Source: Macrostomum hystrix (lineage: Eukaryota > Platyhelminthes > Macrostomidae). Taken from it: a stretch of DNA of 64,000 bases. This document shows, piece after piece, positions 34,901-48,200 of the stretch. Location: positions 702,001 to 766,000 of the forward strand of contig CATNEN010000027.1 of NCBI GenBank assembly GCA_950097015.1, written 5' to 3'. The first letter of the stretch is position 1, and every line of letters starts with the position of its first letter. The notes below the pieces were generated by a model that searched no databases, had not been told where the DNA came from, and saw nothing but the letters and a program-made list of their open reading frames with translations. The translations under genes were made by a program, and so were the position numbers.

Positions 34901-35769
34901 CGAGGACAGCCGCTTGATGACTTTCAATGAAATCAGAAGCGGATGATTAGGAAGGCCAGTCTAGTGTCATCAGGACTAATTAGCTGACTGGGGATTTTAA
35001 CCCATTTCTATTCTAGGGGATATCTAACCATTTGGTAGTGAGCCTTGGACCGCTGACAAGTAGCTTTGAGCTGGTTTCATAGGTAGCCACCCGGTAGCCA
35101 CCCGGCCAATCATAGAAGTCCCTTGGGAGATTCAAACTGAAATCCCCAAGCCAGGCTTTCAGCCACCAACCCCCGGTGCTCAAGTGGGACTCATTGACTT
35201 AGCATCGAAATGGTCCAAAATCCCTCACAGCATGTTGCCTCTTAATAATATTCGAATATGCTCACATTAGGTGAGCAGCCTGCAGTTATCCCCTGCTGAT
35301 CCGGTGGCTTAATCCGCAAAGCCAGCACTCTCTTTGCCACTTGCCAGGTTGGTCGTCTAACAAAAAAACTAGAAACCTGCGAGGATGAAATTCATGGAAA
35401 GTCCATTTCAAAAGCGTGCCATTTCTCCTCCCCCTAACCTACCAGTAAAACGGATTTCACACGGAAGCAAAGTAGCCATGAATAAAACAAGGCGTGACTC
35501 TCAACTCATCTACTCTGCTGGTGTGTTGATTGATTGGCCTTTTAGTGCGAGAAGCGAGATGCACAGTTAGAAAAGTGCAATACTTAATTTGTAGCCCATT
35601 ATACAGGCTTAAAATTGCATTGGGAGTCAAGGCTAAAATAAAGTCAATTGTTAATTTGATACTATTTAACTCCGATCACCACGAACACATTTGGAAGCTT
35701 TGTGTAGTACAGCGGTGGGTAATTCATACTAGTCAATCCAAAAGATGACAGCGGGCCGCATTGAACGTG
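34901..35769. other. spacer with weak tRNA-like segment
   Basis: On the minus strand around 35183-35120, TGGCTGAAAGCCTGG and AGTTTGAATCTCC resemble A and B boxes about 30 nt apart, so a decayed SINE is possible. The remainder shows nothing. Confidence 0.25.
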
Positions 35770-36436
35770 GAGAGATGAGACACGAAAGAGATTTGACACA
35801 GGAGAGATGAGACACGGGAGAGATAAGACACAAGAGAGATGAGACAGAAGAGATGAGACAGAGGAGAGATGAGGCAGAGGAGAGATGAGACACAAGAGAG
35901 ATGAGACAGAAGAGATGAGATAGAGGAGAGAGATGAGATAGAGGAGAGAGATGAGATAGAGGAGAGAGATGAGACAGGAGAGATGGGACAGGAGAGATGA
36001 GACAGAGGAGAGATGAGACACGAAAGAGATTTGACACAGGAGAGATGAGACACGGGAGAGATTAGACACTTAAGAGATAAGACACTTGAATGATGAGACA
36101 CGGGAGAGATAAGACACAAGAGAGATGAGACAGAAGAGATGAGATAGAGGAGAGAGATGAGACAGGAGAGATGAGACAGAGGAGAGATGAGGCAGAGGAG
36201 AGATGAGGCAGAGGAGAGATGAGGCAGAGGAGAGATGAGGCAGAGGAGAGATGAGGCAGAGGAGAGATGAGACACAAGAGAGATGAGACACAAGAGAGAT
36301 GAGACAGAGGAGAGATGAGACACAAGAGAGATGAGACACAAGAGAGATGAGACAGAGGAGAGATGAGACACAAGAGAGATGAGACACAAGAGAGATGAGG
36401 CAGAGGAGAGATAAGAAAGAGAAGAGATGAGACAGG
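35770..36436. repeat. purine-rich minisatellite, 16-17-bp units (AGAGATGAGACAGAGG and variants)
   Basis: About 40 units mixing ...GACACAAGAG, ...GGCAGAGG and ...GACACGGGAG types. One strand is almost pure purine, so triplex formation is possible. The GACACGGGAGAG subtype recurs in the nicotinic receptor intron at 53872-54068. Minus-strand frames (SHLSSVSSLLCLIS) are artefacts. Confidence 0.95.
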
Positions 36437-37590
36437 ATAGCCTAGTTGTTGGAAGGGGCCAGGGTCGGATTCTGTATAATCTCGGGCCGCATCTGGAAAA
36501 GTACAATTTGGGAATTGCCCCCCTCAATACTACTTCAGACAGGCAATCAGTAGTGTTGTATGATAAAAGCTCCTATTTTTAGTCTACCTACGAGTAGTTG
36601 CTGAAGCTAAAGTAAATGTTTAACAGAGGATTTCTATCTACTTCGTGGACCTACTATAAAATCGAGAAGGTCGGGGCGGAAAGCGAGAATCGGGAGCCGG
36701 GGGTGGGGTGGGTGAGCCGCTTGCCCCGCGCCTCCGGGGCACAGTCGGGCCCTGTCGCACTACTAATTGAACGGAAGCGAGCGCAACTTTGAAGTCCCTG
36801 CTTCTGCGTGTCTGTTCCGAGTTCTCTCCTTTACTTTTCATCTCGTCCATCTATCTAAACTTTCCAGTTTTGCATTCTAGTAATCCAAGTAATCCCAGAG
36901 CTGTAAAAGTAAGCACAAGAGTGTCAAGCTTTGCTGCGGGCCCCTTCCACTCGCGCTGTTCTGAGAATAGCTGGGATTATTTCTTATCACATTCCGTGAG
37001 CTTGCCAGACAGTCTATGAAATTCTGATGCTAAATTCTGATTAAGTCTTTGCTGTTAAGAAAATCCTCAACCTCATGGTTCTTGGATTACTAAATTAGAG
37101 TGAGATGCTCATGCATTTTTACAAGCGTACCTCCGTCAGCGACCTGATCTCACCATTATTGTGTGGGACAATTTGGTCGCTTTATTGTGTACAGGCTGTT
37201 GCTGTTGCTGCTGTTGCTGCCGCCTAAATGCCTCGCATCTCTTCTGCGTCAACCCGTCTCTTTTTCTTTCTCTCTATCGAGTCTGTTTGCGAACAGAAAT
37301 TGCAGTTTCCAACAATGTGCTCACATGACTTGTACTCGCTTGAGTTCACTGCTCTGGATGGGGGGGGTAGTTTTTCTTCACTCTTCTCTCGCACTGCCTC
37401 TGCCTCTCCATCTTTACTGAGCCTCTGCTGCTGCTGCTGCTGGTACGCCTCGTTGGCTTGAATTAAGATACTATCAAGGCAGACTGACAGGAGTCTGCAT
37501 TATTTAGGAAAGTCGGAGACCAGCAAAGTTCCGCAAACTTTCTATTCCAGTAAAATTGTCAATCTGTCCGGGAAGATTAGAGTCTAAAGA
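36437..37590. other. upstream region of the phosphatase-like gene
   Basis: Mixed composition with a GC-rich block at 36655-36760 and short CTG runs (37196-37222 and 37422-37442). It should hold the promoter of the gene starting at 37591. No exon is supported, and no core promoter motif was identified. Confidence 0.35.
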
Positions 37591-39257
37591 ATGGCAGGGC
37601 GAATGTCTTTGCAAGAAATCAACCAGCCGGACGCGGCCATTGTGCAGCAATTGTTTGGCGACGAGTTTGACAGCAGTCAGCAGTTGCTGCTGGATCGCCT
37701 GAAACGGCTCAGGGAGCGCCGGCCGAACGGCCTGCCCAACCTGCGGGTCTGTCAGGTGGTGGGCAGCAAGGTCTGTCTGCGCTGCTGCGATCCGTTCGGC
37801 TTGGACGCCGAAGGAGCCGACGAGCTCATGTCACTCGGTGTGCGATCCATCATCGATCTGAGATCCGATCACGAACGCGTGGAGTCGCCGGACGCACCGC
37901 TGTACAGGTGGACAGAATTCAAGTATTGGCCACAATACTTGTTCGTAGTTTCATTGCTTAACCAAAGGGATCGGAATTTACCAGCAAAATCTAATCTAAT
38001 CTAAAAACTCACTCGCAGTCACCTGTGCGTCCTGCGCTGGCAGCCGGAGCCCAACACTTCCATCCTGCCCGCGTGCGACGGCTTCCTCCTGGAGACTCCG
38101 CTGACAGACGTCGACAACGACAAATTCACCGCCGTCGTCTACCGCGTCGACTGCCTCCGCTCACCGCAGTCGCAGCTGCGACGGTTCCTGGCCGACTATG
38201 CCGGACCCTGCCGACTGTGCGTGCCCGATGTCAGCGCCTACCTCCTGCCTGCCAGCGCAGGCCGAACCACCCTGCGTCTGCTGCTCGATGTGCTGGACTG
38301 CTTCCCTGACGCCCTGGCAGCTGCCATGCGGGTGCTGGCCCGCCGTGACGCCTATCCGGCCCTGCTGGTCAGCCGCGACGGTCAGCAGGTCGCCGCAGTG
38401 GTCGCGTGCCTCATGCAGCTGCTCCTCGGCGAGGATCCGAGCATCTTGGCTGACATGCACGCCGCCTCCGAGGTGAGCAGGGCTCTACTTAAACTGGCTG
38501 TTGCTACCCAACCTATTCCCACTGGTTGTCCACCTGCATCGCTGGTGTGTTGTTTGTGACCCCTCACTGGTGTGTTGGTTGTCAACCTCCCTCACTGGTG
38601 TGTTGGTTGTCAACCTCCCTCACTGGTGTGTTGGTTGTCAAACTCCCTCACTGGTGTGTTGGTTGTCAACCTCCCTCACTGGTGTGTTGGTTGTCAACTT
38701 CCCTCACTGGTGTGTTGGTTGTCAACCTCCCTCACTGGTGTGTTGGTTGTCAAACTCCCTCACTGGTGTGTTGGTTGTCAACCTCCCTCACTGGTGTGTT
38801 GGTTGTCAACCTCCCTCACTGGTGTGTTGGTTGTCAACCTCCCTCACTGGTGTGTTGGTTGTCAACCTCCCTCACTGGTGTGTTGGTTGTCAACCTCCCT
38901 CACTGGTTTGTAAATCTTCAGCGAAAACTCTCATTGTACAAAAATTTTTGCCCCCAATGGCGTAAATCGCTTTGATGATGTAAGAACCTTGATGCTCTTG
39001 GCCACTAAACACAACTTGGAAGATCCAAGAAAAAAAGAAAGAAAACTCCAAAATCCCCACCGTTTCCCGTTCAGACGGAGTTCGTCAGAGCTCAAGGTGA
39101 GTACTCGGAAGCGGACCACGCCGCCAGGATGAAAGAGTCCCGCTCAATCATGCTGCAGCTTGTTGATTACATCCGCGACACCTACCGCAGTGCTGAGAAC
39201 TACCTGCTCAGAGCCGGGCTCACTCAACAAGAGATTCGACAACTCAAAACTGTCTGA
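37591..39257 (+). CDS. tyrosine phosphatase-like protein (Y_phosphatase3 type) lacking the catalytic cysteine
   Basis: Exons 37591-37907 (donor CAG/GTGGAC), 38019-38472 (donor GAG/GTGAGC) and 39075-39257 join in phase to 317 aa. The first intron is 111 nt; the second holds a 28-bp array. ELMSLGVRSIIDLRSDHERV (residues about 78-97) is the family's 'LRS..E' element, and the end NYLLRAGLTQQEIRQLKTV fits the C-terminal helix where these proteins have 'YL...G'. At the expected active-site loop (Cys-x-x-Gly-Lys-Asp-Arg) the protein reads LLVSRDGQQVAAVVACLMQLL: the following helix is kept but the cysteine, lysine and arginine are absent. Active members hydrolyse phosphotyrosine or phosphoinositides; this one should be catalytically dead, acting perhaps by binding. 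The family assignment rests on motif order only. Confidence 0.75.
38562..38908. repeat. 28-bp minisatellite in the second phosphatase-like intron, about 12 copies
   Basis: The unit contains CCTCACTGGTGTGTTGGTTG followed by TCAACCTC; copies are nearly identical. Upstream intron sequence (38520-38560) already resembles the unit, so the array seems to have grown from the local intron. Confidence 0.96.
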
Positions 39258-39317
39258 AGACACGCATTCCAGGATGCAGCTTCGGTGTACAAATTACAGC
39301 GACCAAAGCAGGCTTGT

Positions 39318-41562
39318 TTGAGGACTGAAAGCCAGTTGTTTCTTAGAAAGAGATTGAAATTCTACTGACTACCTAGATTCTATCCCTTATAACTGATTCG
39401 AATGAGATTGAGGACTGAAAGCCAGTTGTTTCTTAGAAAGAGATTGAAATTCTACTGACTACCTAGATTCTATCCCTTATAACTGATTCGAATGAGATTG
39501 AGGACTGAAAGCCAGTTGTTTCTTAGAAAGAGATTGAAATTCTACTGACTACCTAGATTCTATCCCTTATAACTGATTCGAATGAGATTGAGGACTGAAA
39601 GCCAGTTGTTTCTTAGAAAGAGATTGAAATTCTACTGACTACCTAGATTCTATCCCTTATAACTGATTCGAATGAGATTGAGGACTGAAAGCCAGTTGTT
39701 TCTTAGAAAGAGATTGAAATTCTACTGACTACCTAGATTCTATCCCTTATAACTGATTCGAATGAGATTGAGGACTGAAAGCCAGTTGTTTCTTAGAAAG
39801 AGATTGAAATTCTACTGACTACCTAGATTCTATCCCTTATAACTGATTCGAATGAGATTGAGGACTGAAAGCCAGTTGTTTCTTAGAAAGAGATTGAAAT
39901 TCTACTGACTACCTAGATTCTATCCCTTATAACTGATTCGAATGAGATTGAGGACTGAAAGCCAGTTGTTTCTTAGAAAGAGATTGAAATTCTACTGACT
40001 ACCTAGATTCTATCCCTTATAACTGATTCGAATGAGATTGAGGACTGAAAGCCAGTTGTTTCTTAGAAAGAGATTGAAATTCTACTGACTACCTAGATTC
40101 TATCCCTTATAACTGATTCGAATGAGATTGAGGACTGAAAGCCAGTTGTTTCTTAGAAAGAGATTGAAATTCTACTGACTACCTAGATTCTATCCCTTAT
40201 AACTGATTCGAATGAGATTGAGGACTGAAAGCCAGTTGTTTCTTAGAAAGAGATTGAAATTCTACTGACTACCTAGATTCTATCCCTTATAACTGATTCG
40301 AATGAGATTGAGGACTGAAAGCCAGTTGTTTCTTAGAAAGAGATTGAAATTCTACTGACTACCTAGATTCTATCCCTTATAACTGATTCGAATGAGATTG
40401 AGGACTGAAAGCCAGTTGTTTCTTAGAAAGAGATTGAAATTCTACTGACTACCTAGATTCTATCCCTTATAACTGATTCGAATGAGATTGAGGACTGAAA
40501 GCCAGTTGTTTCTTAGAAAGAGATTGAAATTCTACTGACTACCTAGATTCTATCCCTTATAACTGATTCGAATGAGATTGAGGACTGAAAGCCAGTTGTT
40601 TCTTAGAAAGAGATTGAAATTCTACTGACTACCTAGATTCTATCCCTTATAACTGATTCGAATGAGATTGAGGACTGAAAGCCAGTTGTTTCTTAGAAAG
40701 AGATTGAAATTCTACTGACTACCTAGATTCTATCCCTTATAACTGATTCGAATGAGATTGAGGACTGAAAGCCAGTTGTTTCTTAGAAAGAGATTGAAAT
40801 TCTACTGACTAACTAGATTCTATCCCTTATAACTGATTCGAATGAGATTGAGGACTGAAAGCCAGTTGTTTCTTAGAAAGAGATTGAAATTCTACTGACT
40901 ACCTAGATTCTATCCCTTATAACTGATTCGAATGAGATTGAGGACTGAAAGCCAGTTGTTTCTTAGAAAGAGATTGAAATTCTACTGACTACCTAGATTC
41001 TATCCCTTATAACTGATTCGAATGAGATTGAGGACTGAAAGCCAGTTGTTTCTTAGAAAGAGATTGAAATTCTACTGACTACCTAGATTCTATCCCTTAT
41101 AACTGATTCGAATGAGATTGAGGACTGAAAGCCAGTTGTTTCTTAGAAAGAGATTGAAATTCTACTGACTACCTAGATTCTATCCCTTATAACTGATTCG
41201 AATGAGATTGAGGACTGAAAGCCAGTTGTTTCTTAGAAAGAGATTGAAATTCTACTGACTACCTAGATTCTATCCCTTATAACTGATTCGAATGAGATTG
41301 AGGACTGAAAGCCAGTTGTTTCTTAGAAAGAGATTGAAATTCTACTGACTACCTAGATTCTATCCCTTATAACTGATTCGAATGAGATTGAGGACTGAAA
41401 GCCAGTTGTTTCTTAGAAAGAGATTGAAATTCTACTGACTACCTAGATTCTATCCCTTATAACTGATTCGAATGAGATTGAGGACTGAAAGCCAGTTGTT
41501 TCTTAGAAAGAGATTGAAATTCTACTGACTAACTAGATTCTATCCCTTATAACTGATTCGAA
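39318..41562. repeat. 90-bp satellite-like tandem repeat, about 25 near-identical copies
   Basis: The unit begins TTGAGGACTGAAAGCCAGTT and ends with TGATTCGAATGAGA. In 2.2 kb I see only one variant type, AACTAG for ACCTAG, in two copies (about 40811 and 41531) exactly eight units apart. It starts 60 bp after the stop codon of the phosphatase-like gene, and an AATAAA follows it at 41602-41607, so the array may lie in that gene's 3' UTR. Confidence 0.98.
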
Positions 41563-42146
41563 AAAACTATCTGTAGATATGGTTTCTCATTTATTTAGTT
41601 GAATAAACAGTAAATTTGAGCAAAATAAAAAATAAAGTAATATACCTCGTTTTTGCGCATCTTTACATAAAAGTTGTAACAAAACAGGACTTGCACTTTT
41701 ATTTCCATCTAGCCGAGCGGGTCACATCTCATAATATAACGCGCCAACTTTTGCTGTGTAGATGCTAACGCGATAAGTGGCTACCGCAAAGAGAGACTTG
41801 TCGTTGGGACGGGAACTAAAAAAAAATCCAACGTGACCAAATCAATAATGCACGCGCGAGCTTCAGTCAGGTTATGGCCTCTATAGCTACTCACAATCAA
41901 ATCTATCGAATTGTGCCTCATGCATAACATTCTCCATTCCCTTCCCATGCAATGCGTAAAAGCTACTTTCTCATGCCTGGCAACTGCTCGCTGCTAGCCA
42001 ATGAGTGCTCGAACGGTGGAGGGTTTTAGTCCACTGGCGATGTGATAAAAGCGAGGGTTACAAATGGAAGTCGCTAGTTGACTCAATGACACTTTTTATT
42101 CCGCAACAAATCCAATCGGAGTGCAACGGCAAACATTCAGCAGGGA
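41563..42146. other. spacer: poly(A) signal, then candidate promoter
   Basis: AATAAA at 41602-41607 could end the phosphatase-like transcript. Near 42045 GATAAAAG and at 42111 CCAAT lie upstream of the signal-peptide exon at 42147 and may form its promoter. Confidence 0.35.
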
Positions 42147-42219
42147 ATGCGACCTATTGAGTCAACATTGTCTTATCTGTGCTTGGCGATGGCTGCACTC
42201 GTTCTGAGATTCGTCAAAG
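42147..42219 (+). CDS. distal candidate first exon (signal peptide) of the nicotinic receptor
   Basis: ATG at 42147 opens MRPIESTLSYLCLAMAALVL, then RFVK and a split Gly at donor AAAG/GTAAAA. The hydrophobic core (YLCLAMAALVL) suits a signal peptide. Phase 1 matches the acceptor at 49454. A CCAAT lies 36 nt upstream. It could belong to another gene, but no other phase-1 acceptor was seen. Confidence 0.5.
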
Positions 42220-45200
42220 GTAAAACTGGGGGCACTACTGGTTGCTCAGCCTCAGACTAGCACGTCTGAATACTCACCCTGACTACCCTGCTTTGTCTTG
42301 CTACCTACCTACCTCCTACTGTCTACCTCCTACTGTCTACCTCCTACTGTCTACCTCCTACTGTCTACCTCCTACTGTCTACCTCCTACTGTCTACCTCC
42401 TACTGTCTACCTCCTACTGTCTACCTCCTACTGTCTACCTCCTACTGTCTACATCCTACTGTCTACCTCCTACTGTCTACCCCCTACTGTCTACCTCCTA
42501 CTGTCTACCTCCTACTGTCTACCTCCTACTGTCTACCTCCTACTGTCTAACTCCTACTGTCTAACTCCTACTGTCTACCTCCTACTGTCTACCTCCTACT
42601 GTCTACCTCCTACTGTCTAACTCCTACTGTCTAACTCCTACTGTCTACCTCCTACTGTCTACCTCCTACTGTCTACCTCCTACTGTCTAACTCCTACTGT
42701 CTACCTCCTACTGTCTACCTCCTACTGTCTACCCCCTACTGTCTACCCCCTACTGTCTACCTCCTACTGTCTACCTCCTACTGTCTACATCCTACTGTCT
42801 ACATCCTACTGTCTACATCCTACTGTCTACCTCCTACTGTCTACCTCCTACTGTCTACCTCCTACTGTCTACCTCCTACTGTCTACCTCCTACTGTCTAC
42901 CTCCTACTGTCTACCTCCTACTGTCTACCTCCTACTGTCTACCTCCTACTGTCTACCCCCTACTGTCTACCTCCTACTGTCTACCCCTACTGTCTACCCC
43001 CTACTGTCTACCCCCTACTGTCTACCCCCTACTGTCTACCCCCTACTGTCTACCCCCTACTGTCTACCCCCTACTGTCTACATCCTACTGTCTACATCCT
43101 ACTGTCTACATCCTACTGTCTACCTCCTACTGTCTACATCCTACTGTCTACCTCCTACTGTCTACATCCTACTGTCTACCTCCTACTGTCTACCTCCTAC
43201 TGTCTACCTCCTACTGTCTACCTCCTACTGTCTACCTCCTACTGTCTACATCCTACTGTCTACATCCTTCTGTCTACCCCCTACTGTCTACATCCTACTG
43301 TCTACATCCTTCTGTCTACCCCCTACTGTCTACCCCCTACTGTCTACCTCCAACTGTCTACCCTACTGTCTACCTCCGTCTGACTCATTCAAATTAGCTC
43401 GCCGAATTTAATTAGTTTTTGAAAAGATTCATTTCAAAGTGTTCAATGTACCACTGGAAAGCCTCTAAGAATTTAAAAGATAGAAACTTAAAAAAAGTAC
43501 GAGTATGCGATCCACATGTAAATTAACATCGATTCTATATTCTAGACTTGAGAATTGAGAGCACGGCAGCTCAAACCCAGCTCACACCGAACATGAAAGG
43601 ATTGGAAAATTTCACCCACTCGCTATTCAGAACCAGTTGGTCTCTCGCAGGCATTATCAGTCACTGTCGGCTCAATGATTTCCTAGAATTTTTATGAGCC
43701 CAAATGCGGCCAGTGGAGTGTAAAGTTATTGCCTACTTTTGCTCGATTATTTTTTTCTTTGATTGGCTTTGGCTAATTCAGTGGATTTTATCTAAGCTAC
43801 ATCGGTTTTTGGGAAATTGTATTTTTGACATCGTCTGCTTGAATTCCCATTTGGAAAGTAAAACTGTCTTTCTATGCCACTTTTGGCTTAAAATTATCGT
43901 ATACTACTGGTAGTATTGGTACAAAAAATTTTTTGCGAGTAACTTACGCCGTGCTAACCGTATTTGTAACAAGCTACTGTAAGTAGCTTTGAAGGAAAGA
44001 TAAAAGGACAAGGAAGGACAATATTCTAAATTAATCTAAGGGAATGACTGGAATTTTTTCCTGGAAATAGTGTGTTTTATATTTACAATTCATTGGTGTT
44101 TTCAAGCTCGTATAAAAATGCTAAGGCTCACCAACCTACCAGTCCAAATCTAAACATACCGAGATCCCAATTCACCGAAATCCCAATTCCCCGAAATCCC
44201 AATTCACCGAAATCCCTATTCACCCCAATCCCGATTCACCGAGATCCCAATTCACCGAAATCCCAATTCCTCGAAATCCCAATTCACCCCAATCCCGATT
44301 CACTGAAATCCCGATTCACCGCAATCCCGATTCACCGAAATCCGGGCAATTCACTGAGATCCCAATTCACCCCAATCCCGATTCACCGAAATCCCGATTT
44401 ACCGAAATCCCAATTCACCGAAATCAATATTCACCGAAATCCCAATACACCGAAATCCCTATTCACCGAAATCCCGATTCACTGAAATCCTGATTCACCG
44501 AAATCCCAATTCCCCGAAATCCAAATTCCCTGAAATCCCAATTCACCGAAATCTTGATTTACCGATATCCCGATTCACCGATATCCCAGTTCACCAAAAT
44601 CCAAATTCACCGAAATCCCAGTTCACCGAAATCCAAATTCACCGAAATCCCAATTCACCGAAATCCCAATTCACCGAAATCCCAATTCACCGAAATCCCA
44701 AATCACCGATATCCCAATTCACCGAAATTCCAATTCCCCGATATCCCAGTTCTCCAATTCGCAGAAATCCAAATTCACAAAAAGGTCGAATTCGCAGAAA
44801 TCCTACTTTCTAGCTGATGAGGGCAAGAGCTCTGATTGGCTGCTGGCTGAGTGAGAGGCCCAAGCAGATATCTATATGGTACTCAAGCCAGTGCAGCAGA
44901 TCCGATGCATTGTTTTGCAGTTTAAAATGCAGCATGGCTTTGTCAGGTAGTTTAGCCAGATTGATTCAAGCTTTGCTGACCTGGCTGCTCATTCTGTGTT
45001 TGGTGCCTTTCGGTGAGTCCATTTTAATCGCCTCTACTTTGCCTCTCAATCTCATCGATTTTATCTTTCGACCCAGTTATTATCCGAGCATCAGAGATTG
45101 TATCGACATCAATCTCAACGACTGTTTTAGTAGATTTAATAATTTTGCTTCTCCATCCCAAATATTTTATTGATTTGACAATTCGATTTAAGAGCGTAAA

Positions 45201-48200
45201 TTTGTCACTCATTCATTCATTCACATTCACAGGCATTTGAATTTACAGGAAATCCTAATTCACCGAAATTTGAATTCACAGAAATCTGAGTTCACATAAT
45301 TTTGAATTCACAAAATTTTGAATTCACAGAAAATACTAATTCACAGAAATCTGAATTCACAGAAATCTGAATTCGCTTAAAATCCGAATTCACAGAAATC
45401 TGAAGTCACAGAAATCTGAATTCACTTAAAATCCGAATTCACAGAAATCTGAATTCATAGAAATCTGAATTCACAGAAATCTGAAGTCAAAGAAATCTAA
45501 TTTCATAGAAATCAGAATTCACAGAAATCTGAAGTCAAAGAAATCTGAATTCATAGAAATCTGAATTCACAGAAATCCGAATTCACAGAAATCTGAATTC
45601 ACTTAAAAATCCGAATTCACAGAAATCTGAAGTCACAGAAATCTGAATTCATATAAATCTGAATTCACAGAAATCCGAATTCACAGAAATCTGAATTCAC
45701 AGAAATCTGAAGTCTAAGAAATCTGAATTCATAGAAATCTGAATTCATAGAAATCTGAAGTCAAAGAAATCAGAATTCATAGAAATCTGAATTCACAGAA
45801 ATCTGAATTCATAGAAATCTGAATTCACTTAAAATCCGAATTCACAGAAATCTGAATTCATAGAAATCTGAATTCACAGAAATCTGAATTCACTTAAAAT
45901 CCGAATTCACAGAAATCTGAAGTCACAGAAATCTGAAGTCATAGAAATCTGAATTCACAGAAATCTGAATTCACTTAAAATCCGAATTCACAGAAATCTG
46001 AAGTCACAGAAATCTGAATTCACAGAAATCTGAATTCACTTAAAATCCGAATTCACAGAAATCTGAATTCACTTAAAATCCTAATTCACAGAAATCCGAA
46101 TTCATAGAAATCTGAAGTCACAGAAATCTGAATTCACATAAATCTGAATTCACAGAAATCTGAATTCACAGAAATCTGAATTCAATTAAAATCCGAATTC
46201 ACAGAAATCTGAAGTCACAGAAATCTGAATTCACAGGAATTTGAATTCACAGAAAATCCTAATTCACATAAATCTAAATTCATAGAAATCTGAATTCACA
46301 GAAATCTGAAGTCACAGAAATCTGAATTCACAGAAATCTGAATTCACTTAAAATCCGAATTCACAGAAATCTGAATTCACTTAAAATCCGAATTCACAGA
46401 AATCCGAATTCATAGAAATCTGAAGTCACAGAAATCTGAATTCACATAAATCTGAATTCACAGAAATCTGAATTCAATTAAAATCCGAATTCACAGAAAT
46501 CTGAAGTCACAGAAATCTGAATTCACAGGAATTTGAATTCACAGAAAATCCTAATTCACATAAATCTAAATTCATAGAAATCTGAATTCACAGAAATCTG
46601 AAGTCACAGAAATCTGAATTCACCGAAATCTGAATTCACTTAAAATCCGAATTCACAGAAATCTGAAGTCAAAGAAATCTGAATTCACAGAAATCTGAAG
46701 TCAAAGAAATCTGAATTCACAGAAATGTGAATTCACCGAAATCTGAATTCAATTAAAATCCGAATTCACAGAAATCTGAAGTCAAAGAAATCTTAATTCA
46801 CAGAAATGTGAATTCACTTAAAATCTGAATTCACAGAAATCTGAAGTCACAGAAATCTGAATTAACAGGAATTTGAATTCACAGAAAATCCTAATTCACA
46901 TAAATCTAAATTCATAGAAATCTGAATTCACAGAAATCTGAATTCACTGAAATCTGAATTCACTTAAAATCCGAATTCACAGAAATCTGAAGTCAAAGAA
47001 ATCTGAATTCACTTAAAATCCGAATTCACAGAAATCTGAAGTCAAAGAAATCTGAATTCACTTAAAATCCGAATTCACAGAAATCTGAAGTCAAAGAAAT
47101 CTGAATTCACAGAAATGTGAATTCACCGAAATCTGAATTCAATTAAAATCCGAATTCACAGAAATCTGAAGTCAAAGAAATCTGAATTCACAGAAATCTG
47201 AATTCACCGAAATCTGAATTCAATTAAAATCCGAATTCACAGAAATCTGAAGTCAAAGAAATCTGAATTCACAGAAATGTGAATTCACTTAAAATCTGAA
47301 TTCACAGAAATCTGAATTCACAGAAATCTGAAGTCAAAGAAATCTGAATTCACAGAAATGTGAATTCACTTAAAATCTGAATTCACAGAAATCTGAGTTC
47401 ACAGAAATGTGAATTCACTTAAAATCTGAATTCACAGAAATCTGAATTCACAGAAATCTGAATTCACAGAAATCTGAATTCACAGAAATCTGAATTCACA
47501 GAAATGTGAATTCACTTAAAATCTGAATTCACAGAAATCTGAATTCACAGAAATCTGAGTTCACAGAAATGTAAATTTACAGGAAATCCTAATTCACAGA
47601 AGTCTGTATTTCTGCAAAAAACTTTTCTAGTGTAATTCCCAGACAGTTATCTTGATGTCGATAAAAAATTAAGAAATTAAGCAATCTCGCATATTTTGCT
47701 TCTGGGAGTGTAATTTACAAGCTCGTAATTGTTTATATCCTGAGTGGTCAAATAGTTTTCCCGAATCCCGTATCCAGCGGACAGCATTATTCTATTAGAG
47801 CTGTTGTTTCACGATGCGAGAATTCAGTTATCTCTGCTGCCTTTGCATCGAATGCTTCAATTGCCCCCAGCGCAATCAGAGAATATGGATGACCTCGTTG
47901 TAAGATCCCACTTGTTGGGATTTTATTGGCATTGTTCAGTATCCAATGCCAGTTCCTCTGCAGGCTTATTTCTTATCTCTAAGGCGTTCGCTGAAAAAAA
48001 ATCTGCATCTGAATCGGCGGTGAATCTGACTGCACTGACAATCCCAGTCTGACGAATATGGAGGTCGGGCAGAGTGCAGAATCGAAACTAAACAAGTACT
48101 GCAAACTTCGTAACAACAAAATTATCAAGTGGGGTTCTGTGGCTGAGTTTAGACAACTAGAGAGACTTTAGTCTCTAGAAAATTAACTTGGGGATCGAGG

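Noticed and set aside
39318-41562. CRISPR array
   Set aside because: Regular 90-bp spacing, but the whole unit is identical with no variable spacers, and the genome is eukaryotic.
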